DNA of 64,000 bases from the NCBI RefSeq assembly GCF_000745315.1, contig NZ_JQNQ01000001.1, forward strand, positions 3,162,001 to 3,226,000, given 5' to 3'. The position numbers and the translations under genes are program-made. The notes under the pieces were generated by a model, which had not been told where the DNA came from, searched no databases, and was given only the letters and a program-made list of their open reading frames with translations. Each line of letters starts with the position of its first letter. Position 1 is the first letter of the stretch. The DNA is from Salegentibacter sp. Hel_I_6. Lineage in GTDB: Bacteria > Bacteroidota > Bacteroidia > Flavobacteriales > Flavobacteriaceae. This document shows positions 17,606-24,675 of the stretch, in pieces.

Positions 17606-17995
17606 ATGGGATTACTGGATAAAATATTTAAAGGGGATGGTGAAGAGACTAAAGATAAGTCGACGTTTCCTTGGACAGATCTAACCGATAAGGATCAAAT
17701 TACTATTGCATTAGAGGAATCTAAGAATAAGACCGTTGGAATTTTTAAGCATTCTACCAGCTGTGGAATTAGTAAAATGGTATTAAGGAATTTCGAGAGT
17801 CAGTTTGAGGAAGATGAAAATACAAAACTTTACTTTTTGGATTTAAAAAAGCATCGCGATGTGTCTAATGCTGTAGCCGAAAATTTAGGGGTAAGACACG
17901 AGAGCCCTCAGTTTATTATTCTACAAAATGAAGAGGTGGTGCATCACGCTTCTCACCAGGATATTGACGCTGCAAAATTGGAGGAATTAAGTTAA
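17606..17995 (+). CDS. ytxJ: Bacillithiol system redox-active protein YtxJ
   Basis: The 129-residue protein has a thioredoxin-like core with VGIFKHSTSCGISKMVLRNF, in which C53 is the single redox cysteine, followed by LYFLDLKKHRDVSNAVAENL and the ESPQFIILQNEEVVHHASH strand pair. This is the YtxJ (BrxC) family of monothiol bacilliredoxins, which exchange disulfides with bacillithiol in Firmicutes; Bacteroidota also make bacillithiol. The active-site context TSCGIS differs slightly from the TCPIS seen in Bacillus. It is cytosolic. It is divergent from clpB, and a small charged protein gene follows about 90 bp downstream. The family is clear; the thiol partner in this organism is inferred. Confidence 0.85.
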   Translation: MGLLDKIFKGDGEETKDKSTFPWTDLTDKDQITIALEESKNKTVGIFKHSTSCGISKMVLRNFESQFEEDENTKLYFLDLKKHRDVSNAVAENLGVRHESPQFIILQNEEVVHHASHQDIDAAKLEELS

Positions 17996-18088
17996 GTCGA
18001 TAAATTCCTGTTAAAATTGTTTTCAGCTTAAGTTTGATGAAAACGGCTTTGTATCTTTTAAGTAGAAAAATCAATAAAATAAATAATA

Positions 18089-18322
18089 ATGGCTAAAAAA
18101 GAAGATATTAAAAAGCTGGAAGAAAACTGGGAAGCTTTAAAGGAAGAGGATTCAAATAGGGAGCAGGAGGAGTTTCGTGATCTATCACAGAAAAAAGCCA
18201 ATAAAAAAGATAAATCTCGCGAGAAAGATGCTAATAAAAAATCATCTGAAGATAAAGCTTCGGCCCGTGAAGAAAGAGAGTTTATGGATAAGGCACAGAA
18301 AGAAAAAACTAAAAAAGAGTAA
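18089..18322 (+). CDS. Small highly charged protein of unknown function
   Basis: A 77-residue frame starts MAKKEDIKKLEENWEALKEE and is made almost wholly of lysine, glutamate, aspartate and serine, with a single tryptophan. It is predicted to form one long charged helix or to be disordered. No signal peptide or domain is recognisable. The start region (aaataataATGGC) looks like a normal flavobacterial translation start, and codon use resembles its neighbours. It lies downstream of ytxJ and upstream of a composite terminator. It could be a stress-related hydrophilin-like protein, but that is speculation. An overlapping reverse-strand frame is a shadow of its low-complexity codons. Confidence 0.6.
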   Translation: MAKKEDIKKLEENWEALKEEDSNREQEEFRDLSQKKANKKDKSREKDANKKSSEDKASAREEREFMDKAQKEKTKKE

Positions 18323-18364
18323 AATAAGTTTTGAAGCTTACTTCCTAGAGGCTTCAATAAATAT

Positions 18365-18450
18365 AAAAAGCTGTTTGAAAAGTTTTATCGCCGGCAAGCT
18401 GAGATAAATTCAGGATGTCGTTTAAAATAACTTTTCAAACAGCCTTTTTT
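18365..18450. terminator. Composite hairpin terminator with nested palindrome
   Basis: AAAAAGCTGTTTGAAAAGTT at 18365 pairs with AACTTTTCAAACAGCCTTTT at 18429. The loop holds part of the CTGA...TTCAGGATG repeat found elsewhere in the window. It lies between the charged-protein gene and the convergent fahA gene and could stop both. Confidence 0.65.
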
Positions 18451-18472
18451 AATAAATAATATGTAAGAAAAT

Positions 18473-19762
18473 TTATTTTTTCTTAGGTTCAAAAACCGGT
18501 AGTAACTGGCTGCTTACTTCGCCAAAGCCAATTCTACGACCTTTGCTTTCACAATATCCACGCATAATTACCGTATCGTGATCTTCAATGAATTTACGTT
18601 CGCTTCCGTCTTTAAGTTTTACTGGCTTTTCACCTTTCCAGGATAATTCTAACATAGAACCATAACTATCTGGGGTTTTTCCTGAAATAGTTCCAGAAGC
18701 CATCATATCTCCAGAATTCACAGGGCAACCATTTATAGTATGGTGGGCCAATTGTTGGCTCATATTCCAATACATATATTTGAAATTGGTTTTTGCCAAA
18801 GGTGTTTCTTCTGAATTTTCAGGTTTAAGTGAAACTTCAAGATTAATATCAAAACTTTTCTTACCTGTACTTTGTAGATATGGAAATAATTCTTTTTCTG
18901 GTTTTGGTCCTTCGGTTCTAAAAGGCTCTAAAGCATCTAAAGTAACTATCCATGGTGAAATTGAAGAAGCAAAATTCTTAGCCAGGAATGGCCCTAAAGG
19001 CACGTATTCCCATACCTGAATATCTCTCGCACTCCAGTCATTAAACAACACCATTCCGAAAATATAATCTTCGGCCTCTTCAATAGGAATTGGTTCTCCC
19101 AAAACATTGGCATCTGTTGTTATAAAAGCCATTTCAACTTCAAAATCTACTCTTTTTGAAGGTCCAAAAACAGGAGTGTCAGAATCTTTTGGTTTGGTTT
19201 GTCCCTGCGGGCGATGAACCGGGATTCCACTTGGGATTATAGAAGAACTTCTTCCGTGGTAACCAACCGGAATATGTAACCAATTTGGTAAAAGTGCATT
19301 TTCAGGATCGCGGAACATCGTTCCAACATTCGTCGCGTGCTCTTTGCTGGAATAGAAATCGGTGTAATCACCAACCTGAACCGGCATTTGCATTTCAATC
19401 TCATCTAAAGTGAACAACACACGTTGTCTATGCTCTTCATTATCCCTTAGTTTTTCGTTTTTAACATCAAAAATGTCAGCGATTCTGTTTCTAACCAGTC
19501 GCCAGGTCTTTTTTCCGTCAGAAATAAAATCGTTAAGGGTGTCCTGTAAAAATATATCATCGGTTAACGGAATTCCTTCAAAATAACCCAATTGGTGCAG
19601 CGCACCAAGGTCTATCGCAAAGTCTCCAATACGGGAGCCTATGGTAATTACATCGTCCCGGGTTAGGAATACCCCAAAAGGAATATTCTGAATAGGGAAA
19701 TCGGTATTTTCCGAGGTTTCCAACCAGGTTTTTCTATTTGGGTCGTTAGCTGTAATAGGCAT
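18473..19762 (-). CDS. fahA: Fumarylacetoacetase
   Basis: The 429-residue enzyme begins MPITANDPNRKTWLETSENT. It has VQVGDYTDFYSSKEHATNVG with metal ligands, LPIGYHGRSSS-like LHIPVGYHGRSSSIIPSGIP, FEVEMAF, and FNDWSARDIQVWEYVPLGPF, all diagnostic for eukaryotic-type fumarylacetoacetase. The enzyme hydrolyses 4-fumarylacetoacetate to fumarate and acetoacetate as the last step of tyrosine/homogentisate breakdown in the cytosol. The chosen start is the ATG at 19760-19762; an upstream in-frame TTG would add 13 unlikely residues. The other genes of the pathway are not nearby. The divergent neighbour is glyA. Confidence 0.95.
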   Translation of the reverse strand: MPITANDPNRKTWLETSENTDFPIQNIPFGVFLTRDDVITIGSRIGDFAIDLGALHQLGYFEGIPLTDDIFLQDTLNDFISDGKKTWRLVRNRIADIFDVKNEKLRDNEEHRQRVLFTLDEIEMQMPVQVGDYTDFYSSKEHATNVGTMFRDPENALLPNWLHIPVGYHGRSSSIIPSGIPVHRPQGQTKPKDSDTPVFGPSKRVDFEVEMAFITTDANVLGEPIPIEEAEDYIFGMVLFNDWSARDIQVWEYVPLGPFLAKNFASSISPWIVTLDALEPFRTEGPKPEKELFPYLQSTGKKSFDINLEVSLKPENSEETPLAKTNFKYMYWNMSQQLAHHTINGCPVNSGDMMASGTISGKTPDSYGSMLELSWKGEKPVKLKDGSERKFIEDHDTVIMRGYCESKGRRIGFGEVSSQLLPVFEPKKK

Positions 19763-19838
19763 ATAATTTTTTGTTTTTATTAAGAAATCTAATGTTTCCA
19801 AATATATTATTTTCCTGTTATTAACCGAATGTATTTCT

Positions 19839-19846
19839 TACTTTTG
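19839..19846 (+). promoter_or_regulatory. Candidate -7 element for glyA
   Basis: TACTTTTG matches TAnnTTTG and lies 27 bases before the glyA ATG. No clear -33 TTG is seen at the proper distance. Confidence 0.4.
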
Positions 19847-19872
19847 AGGAATATTTAACGTAAACTTTTGAG

Positions 19873-21147
19873 ATGCAACGAGACACCGAAATATTTAATT
19901 TAATTGCGGAAGAAAAAGAACGCCAACTTAATGGGCTTGAGTTAATTGCCAGTGAAAACTTTGTGAGTGAACAGGTTTTAGAAGCTGCAGGCTCTGTCCT
20001 TACCAATAAATATGCTGAAGGTTATCCCGGCAAGCGCTATTACGGCGGTTGTGAGGTGGTAGATAAAGTAGAACAACTTGCTATAGACCGTTTAAAAGAA
20101 TTATTTAATGCTGAATATGCTAACGTGCAACCGCATTCGGGATCGCAGGCAAATACAGCGGTATTTCATGCCTGTCTAAACCCGGGAGATAAATTCTTAG
20201 GATTTGATCTTTCTCACGGTGGGCATTTAACACACGGTTCTCCTGTAAATTTCTCCGGAAAACTTTACAATCCTGTTTTTTATGGGGTAGATAAAGAAAC
20301 CGGACTTATAGATTACGACCAGGTTGCTGAAATAGCCAAACAGGAAAAACCTAAAATGATTATCGCCGGAGCTTCGGCATATTCAAGAGAAATAGATTAT
20401 AAAAGATTTAGGGAGATCGCCGATAGTGTAGGGGCAATTTTACTTGCCGATATCGCCCATCCAGCCGGTCTAATCGCCAAAGGCTTAATTAGCGATCCAA
20501 TGCCTCATTGCCATATCGTAACTTCAACTACGCATAAAACCCTTCGTGGGCCTCGTGGCGGAATTATAATGATGGGAAAAGATTTCGAAAATCCGTTTGG
20601 ACAAAAATTGAAAAACGGGAATCTTAAAAAAATGTCTACTTTGCTTAACAGCGGAATTTTCCCTGGAAACCAGGGCGGGCCTTTAGAGCATATTATCGCT
20701 GCAAAAGCGGTTGCTTTTGGAGAAGCTTTAACCGATGAGTTTTTGCATTACACCGTGCAGGTGAAAAAGAATGCAGCGAAACTTGCCGAAGCATTTATGG
20801 ATAAAGGTTATGATATAATTTCCGGTGGAACCGATAATCATTGTATGCTTATAGATCTTAGAAATAAAGATGTAAGCGGAAAAGAAGCTGAAGAAGCCTT
20901 AAGTAAAGCTGAAATCACCGTAAATAAAAATATGGTGCCTTTTGACGATAAATCGCCATTTGTGACTTCAGGAATTAGAATTGGTACTGCTGCCGTTACA
21001 ACTCGCGGACTTATTGAAGCTGATATGCCTAAAATTGTAGACTTTATTGAGCGTGTAATCACTAACATAGATAATGAAAGTGAACTGGAAGCGGTTAAAA
21101 ATGAAGTAAAAGCAATGATGAAAGGAAAACCACTTTTTAAAGTGTAA
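19873..21147 (+). CDS. glyA: Serine hydroxymethyltransferase
   Basis: The 424-residue protein starts with EIFNLIAEEKERQLNGLELI followed by ASENFVS, then NKYAEGYPGKRYYGGCEVVD, the LLADIAHPAGLIAKG strand, and TSTTHKTLRGPRGG, in which the lysine carries pyridoxal phosphate. All are invariant in serine hydroxymethyltransferase. The cytosolic enzyme interconverts serine and glycine while loading one-carbon units onto tetrahydrofolate. Length agrees with the family. It is divergent from fahA and stands alone, ending at a composite bidirectional terminator (21169-21260). No oddities. Confidence 0.97.
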   Translation: MQRDTEIFNLIAEEKERQLNGLELIASENFVSEQVLEAAGSVLTNKYAEGYPGKRYYGGCEVVDKVEQLAIDRLKELFNAEYANVQPHSGSQANTAVFHACLNPGDKFLGFDLSHGGHLTHGSPVNFSGKLYNPVFYGVDKETGLIDYDQVAEIAKQEKPKMIIAGASAYSREIDYKRFREIADSVGAILLADIAHPAGLIAKGLISDPMPHCHIVTSTTHKTLRGPRGGIIMMGKDFENPFGQKLKNGNLKKMSTLLNSGIFPGNQGGPLEHIIAAKAVAFGEALTDEFLHYTVQVKKNAAKLAEAFMDKGYDIISGGTDNHCMLIDLRNKDVSGKEAEEALSKAEITVNKNMVPFDDKSPFVTSGIRIGTAAVTTRGLIEADMPKIVDFIERVITNIDNESELEAVKNEVKAMMKGKPLFKV

Positions 21148-21168
21148 TTTCTTTTATAGCTGAATTTT

Positions 21169-21260
21169 AAAAAAGCTTATTTGAAAAAGTTTTTTCGTGC
21201 TAGATCCTGAAACAAGTTCAGGATGACGGAAAATAACAAACTTTCAAATAAGCTTTTTTT
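21169..21260. terminator. Composite hairpin terminator carrying a GTCATCCTGAA-type palindrome
   Basis: The arm at 21169-21192 (AAAAAAGCTTATTTGAAAAA...) is nearly perfectly complementary to 21238-21258. The loop holds TAGATCCTGAAACAAGTTCA followed by GGATGACGG (21201-21229), itself a palindrome. It lies between the convergent glyA and thioesterase genes. Confidence 0.7.
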
Positions 21261-21283
21261 TGCACTTTTCTGAAATGTGTAAA

Positions 21284-21688
21284 TTATTGCTGAAAAACTT
21301 TCTTTAATTCTTCAGAGATCTTCGTTGGTCTTTTCTTTTCCTGGTCCATAAGTGCCCAGGTGGTTTTGGCTTCTACCAAAACTTTTTCGGTTTCAGCATT
21401 TTTTATAATCACGTGCCGCACAGATTTTACATGAGAAGTTTCACCAACATAGGTTTGCAGTAAAATCTTATCGCCCAAAAAAGCCTGTTGCTTATAACTA
21501 ATTTCGTGAGTAACCACGATCCAGAAAAATTTCTCATTTTGCTCTTTGGTGGCTCGCGATTCCCAATGCGCTTTAGCAACATCCTGCACCCATTGTACAT
21601 ACTGCACGTTGTTTACGTGGTTCTGTTCATCTAAGTGCCTTTCTTCAACTAAAAAGCTTTGTTCAAATATTTCCGGGGTTTCAGCCAT
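21284..21688 (-). CDS. Acyl-CoA thioesterase (hotdog fold)
   Basis: The 134-residue protein shows the 4-hydroxybenzoyl-CoA-thioesterase-type hotdog pattern: EERHLDEQNHVNNVQYVQWV near the start (an aspartate or histidine before N-H-V-N supplies the active site), then TKEQNEKFFWIVVTHEISYK, then a strand-rich second half with AKTTWALMD. Related YbgC/FadM-like enzymes hydrolyse acyl-CoA or acyl-ACP thioesters in the cytosol; the chain length preferred here is unknown. Its start overlaps the stop of the upstream glutaminyl cyclotransferase gene by one base (TAATG), so the two genes are translationally coupled in one operon. Confidence 0.85.
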   Translation of the reverse strand: MAETPEIFEQSFLVEERHLDEQNHVNNVQYVQWVQDVAKAHWESRATKEQNEKFFWIVVTHEISYKQQAFLGDKILLQTYVGETSHVKSVRHVIIKNAETEKVLVEAKTTWALMDQEKKRPTKISEELKKVFQQ

Positions 21689-22755
21689 TATTTTTCTATT
21701 ATTTCTACTTCAAAAACTTTGTCCCAGTTTTTCCCGGTCACGTAAATTTTGTTGGTATTTTGGTTATAGGCAATTCCGTTAAGCACGTGGTTTTGAGAAT
21801 CCAAATCATCAAGATTACCTAAGCGTTCCTGCAATCCCCTAAAATCGATCACACCTTCTATAGCGCCATTTTCAGGATTAATTATAGTGACACTTGGAAA
21901 TTGGTAGGTATTGGCATAGATCTTTCCGTCAACCCATTCCAATTCATTAAACTTGGAATAAATTTTTGTATTGGTAGCCACCTGGATAAAATCTTTTTCC
22001 GCTAAGGTTTTAGCATCTAAAATCCAGATCTTTTCAGTGCCATCACTTTTATAAAGCTTTTCCCCATCATTACATAAACCCCAACCTTCTTTACTTTGGT
22101 TATAACCAAAAGTGCCGGTTTGTTCAAAGTCGTCAAGATTATAAATCAAGCCTTCTTTTTCTCTCCATGTTAGCAGGTAAAGCTTATTTTCAAGAATCGT
22201 AAGGCCTTCGCCAAAATAATTGTCTTCCAGGTTTATTTTATTTAAAACTTCTCCGGTTTCCAGGTTGAGTTTTCTCAAGGAAGAATTGCCATATTGCCCG
22301 GTACTTTCATATAGGGTGTCCTGGTAAAATTCCAGACCTTGTGTATAAGCTTCATTATCGTGCGGGTATTCCTTAATTACTTTGTAAGTATAAGCTTTAG
22401 GTGACTGGTTGTTTAAAATTTTAAGGTTATCGCTAATAGTATCGGTTTCTCCTTCAGAAAAAACAATGGCTTCCAGCTTTTGTCGTCCTAACTTTGTATT
22501 CTCAAGTGGAACCGAAAAAGAAGTTGCCGCTTTTAAAGTTTGAAGATATTGCTGTTGGAAATAAAGTTGAATAGAATCTATTTGGCGGTCTTTTAGGTTT
22601 TCTATAGAACCTTCAATCGTTTCTCCCAGCTTAAATTCGGTCTTATTTTCGGCAGTTTTCAGCTTAAAATAAGAAGTTTTTTTATCAGAATTACTTCCGC
22701 AGGAAAAAATTAAAAAGCCTAATAATAACAGGCACAGCAACTTAAATTTATTCAT
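21688..22755 (-). CDS. Glutaminyl-peptide cyclotransferase (lipoprotein)
   Basis: The 355-residue protein has a lipoprotein signal (lipobox LIFSCGSN) and a middle beta-propeller domain with YPHDNEAYTQGLEFYQDTLY, ESTGQYGNSSLRKLNLETGE and EGWGLCNDGEKLYKSDGT, the hallmark motifs of the plant/bacterial glutamine cyclotransferase family. The enzyme turns N-terminal glutamine into pyroglutamate on exported peptides. The first 110 residues form an extra domain rich in beta strands. It is probably tethered in the periplasm or outer membrane. The thioesterase gene follows with a one-base overlap. Family assignment is strong; natural substrates are unknown. Confidence 0.88.
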   Translation of the reverse strand: MNKFKLLCLLLLGFLIFSCGSNSDKKTSYFKLKTAENKTEFKLGETIEGSIENLKDRQIDSIQLYFQQQYLQTLKAATSFSVPLENTKLGRQKLEAIVFSEGETDTISDNLKILNNQSPKAYTYKVIKEYPHDNEAYTQGLEFYQDTLYESTGQYGNSSLRKLNLETGEVLNKINLEDNYFGEGLTILENKLYLLTWREKEGLIYNLDDFEQTGTFGYNQSKEGWGLCNDGEKLYKSDGTEKIWILDAKTLAEKDFIQVATNTKIYSKFNELEWVDGKIYANTYQFPSVTIINPENGAIEGVIDFRGLQERLGNLDDLDSQNHVLNGIAYNQNTNKIYVTGKNWDKVFEVEIIEK

Positions 22756-22809
22756 TATTCTTTTACATTAAATACCTCGCTAAAATACTTAATTCGGTTT
22801 AAAAAATAC

Positions 22810-22839
22810 TTGCGCAAAGTAGGAAAGATTGTATATTTG
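22810..22839 (+). promoter_or_regulatory. Promoter of the SRP RNA gene
   Basis: TTG at 22810-22812 and TATATTTG at 22832-22839 are separated by 19 bases, an ideal Bacteroidota promoter. The expected start site falls at the first G of the RNA stem near 22844. Confidence 0.8.
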
Positions 22840-22842
22840 CAG

Positions 22843-22943
22843 CGGCAAGTCCCACACAACCAGCTCCTGCTGAATCCCCCAGGGCGGGAACGCAGCAAGG
22901 GTAGGCGGTCGTAGCGGTGTGATGTGGGGAGCTTGCCATTTTT
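22843..22943 (+). ncRNA. ffs: Signal recognition particle RNA (small bacterial type)
   Basis: The terminal stem GGCAAG (22844-22849) pairs with CTTGCC (22932-22937) and is followed by a T-rich end. The apical region contains CCCCCAGGGCGGGAACGCAG followed by CAAGGGTAGGC, which corresponds to the conserved domain IV (symmetric and asymmetric loops plus GNRA-like GGAA tip) that binds Ffh. A very good promoter precedes it at the expected distance. The RNA is about 95 nt. Ffh is not in the window, but its receptor FtsY is (40060-41013). Confidence 0.92.
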
Positions 22944-22985
22944 TGTTTCTAAAAGGTTCTATTTTTTATCGCATATTTGCAACCT

Positions 22986-23807
22986 ATGAAAACAAATACT
23001 TCTCCTCAAAAAGTAGTGCTTATTACCGGAGCTTCTTCCGGAATTGGAAAATCTATAGGCGAATATCTTTCTAAACATAATTTTAAGGTTTACGGTACCA
23101 GCCGGAATCCGGCAAAAATTTCCCATCCTCCTTTTGCAATGGTTGCTTTAGATGTAACCAAAAAAGAAACTATCACTACTGCCATTCAACAAATTATTGC
23201 TGAAGAGGGCAAGATTGATGTGCTTATCAATAACGCAGGGGTTGGAATTACCGGTCCCATAGAGGAGACTCCAGATGAAGAAATCGTCAAAGCTTTTGAG
23301 ACTAACTATTTTGGACCTATAAAAGTGATCAAAGCGGTTTTGCCTGAAATGAGAAAGCAAAATAGTGGCTTGATCATAAATATTACTTCTATCGCCGGTT
23401 ATATGGGCCTGCCTTACCGCGGAATTTATTCAGCTTCAAAAGGAGCTTTGGAACTTACTACCGAAGCTTTTAGAATGGAATTAAAAGATTTCAATATAAA
23501 AATGACCAACGTTGCTCCGGGTGATTTTGCGACCAATATTGCAGCAGGACGGTATCACGCGCCGGTGCTGGAAGATTCTCCTTATAAGGAATCTTATGGG
23601 AATACTTTAAAATTAATGAATGAAGATGTAGATGCAGGGAAAGATCCTTTATTGATGGCAAAAGCGGTGCATAAAATTATTCAGGAAAAAGATCCTCGCG
23701 GGCATTACAAAGTGGGGGAGGCGCTTCAGAAATTTTCAGTTGGTTTAAAGCGAATTTTGCCCGATAAAGTTTATGAAAAAATGCTGCTTAAGCATTATAA
23801 ATTATAA
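22986..23807 (+). CDS. Short-chain dehydrogenase/reductase
   Basis: The 273-residue protein has the classical SDR motifs: VLITGASSGIGKSIGEYLSK (TGxxxGxG cofactor loop, near residue 15), INNAGVGITGP, a catalytic serine in NITSIAGYMGLP, and YSASKGALELTTEAF with the YxxxK pair. It is an NAD(P)-dependent cytosolic oxidoreductase of unknown substrate. The start is the ATG at 22986; an upstream in-frame TTG is less likely. A TATTTGC segment at 22974-22980 lies so close to the start that any transcript from there would have almost no leader. The gene follows the SRP RNA and precedes a transaldolase-family gene on the same strand. Confidence 0.9.
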   Translation: MKTNTSPQKVVLITGASSGIGKSIGEYLSKHNFKVYGTSRNPAKISHPPFAMVALDVTKKETITTAIQQIIAEEGKIDVLINNAGVGITGPIEETPDEEIVKAFETNYFGPIKVIKAVLPEMRKQNSGLIINITSIAGYMGLPYRGIYSASKGALELTTEAFRMELKDFNIKMTNVAPGDFATNIAAGRYHAPVLEDSPYKESYGNTLKLMNEDVDAGKDPLLMAKAVHKIIQEKDPRGHYKVGEALQKFSVGLKRILPDKVYEKMLLKHYKL

Positions 23808-23845
23808 ATTTGCGAAGACAACATTTTAACAAACAACTATAGATT

Positions 23846-24502
23846 ATGAAATTTTTTATTGATACTGCTAATCTTGATCAAATAAGAGAGGCGCAACAAC
23901 TTGGCGTTTTAGATGGAGTAACTACAAATCCTTCTTTAATGGCGAAAGAAGGAATTACAGGAAAAGATAATATTTACAAGCATTATAGAGAAATTTGTGA
24001 GATTGTAGATGGAGACGTTAGTGCTGAGGTAATTGCAACCGATTTTGACGGAATAGTTAGAGAAGGGGAAGAGCTGGCCGAATTACACGAGCAAATTATT
24101 GTGAAAGTTCCTATGATTAAGGAAGGTATAAAAGCAATAAAATACTTTAGTGATAACGGAATTAAAACCAACTGTACTTTAGTGTTTTCTGCAGGGCAGG
24201 CTTTATTGGCTGCTAAAGCGGGAGCTACTTATGTTTCTCCTTTTATTGGACGTTTAGATGATATTTCTACTGATGGTTTAAACCTTATTGCCGATATTAG
24301 ATTGATCTATGATAATTACGGATTTGAAACTGAAATTCTTGCTGCTTCTGTTCGTCATACCATGCACGTATTAGAATGCGCAAAATTAGGTGCAGATGTA
24401 ATGACCGGGCCCCTTTCTTCTATTGAAGGTTTATTAAAACACCCACTTACAGATATTGGTTTGGAGAAATTTTTATCTGATTATAAGAAAGGGAATCAGT
24501 AA
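23846..24502 (+). CDS. fsa: Transaldolase-family fructose-6-phosphate aldolase
   Basis: The 218-residue protein begins MKFFIDTANLDQIREAQQLG, then LDGVTTNPSLMAKEG, the Schiff-base region IIVKVPMIKEG, NCTLVFSAGQALLAAKAGAT and SPFIGRLDD. These are the motifs of the short (subfamily 3A) transaldolases, which include FSA of E. coli and the small Bacillus-type transaldolases. The enzyme either cleaves fructose 6-phosphate or performs the transaldolase step of the pentose phosphate pathway; sequence reading alone cannot separate these. It is a decameric barrel enzyme of the cytosol in known members. It lies 38 bases after the SDR gene, probably in the same transcript. Confidence 0.88.
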   Translation: MKFFIDTANLDQIREAQQLGVLDGVTTNPSLMAKEGITGKDNIYKHYREICEIVDGDVSAEVIATDFDGIVREGEELAELHEQIIVKVPMIKEGIKAIKYFSDNGIKTNCTLVFSAGQALLAAKAGATYVSPFIGRLDDISTDGLNLIADIRLIYDNYGFETEILAASVRHTMHVLECAKLGADVMTGPLSSIEGLLKHPLTDIGLEKFLSDYKKGNQ

Positions 24503-24526
24503 GATTTTTTGATTAAGATTTTCCAG

Positions 24527-24675
24527 AAAGGCTATTTAGAGAGGTGTTAAGTTTAACTCAATCCTGAACTTGTTTCAGAGCTTGCTCCGAAATTTGTTCG
24601 GAGATCTAACATACTAGAAGCTGAAATAAATTTAGCTTGACGTGGCGTAATCAGAACTCTTTAAATAGCCTTTTT
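24527..24675. terminator. Composite hairpin terminator with long repeat-bearing loop
   Basis: AAAGGCTATTTAGAGAGGT at 24527 pairs with the segment 24655-24671 (ACTCTTTAAATAGCC...), then T's follow. The loop of about 110 bases contains ATCCTGAACTTGTTTCAGAG and GAAGCTGAAATAAATTTAGC, two GTCATCCTGAA-type palindromes. It separates the convergent aldolase and thioredoxin-like genes and overlaps the latter's stop codon. Confidence 0.6.

Noticed and set aside
18058..18357. 99-codon minus-strand frame opposite the small charged gene
   Set aside because: Its serine/phenylalanine-rich sequence arises from the GAA/AAA codons of the plus-strand gene.
22974..22981. Full-match promoter for the SDR gene
   Set aside because: CATATTTG lacks the initial T of TAnnTTTG and lies 5 bases from the ATG, with no TTG at -33. 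The gene could be read from the SRP promoter region.
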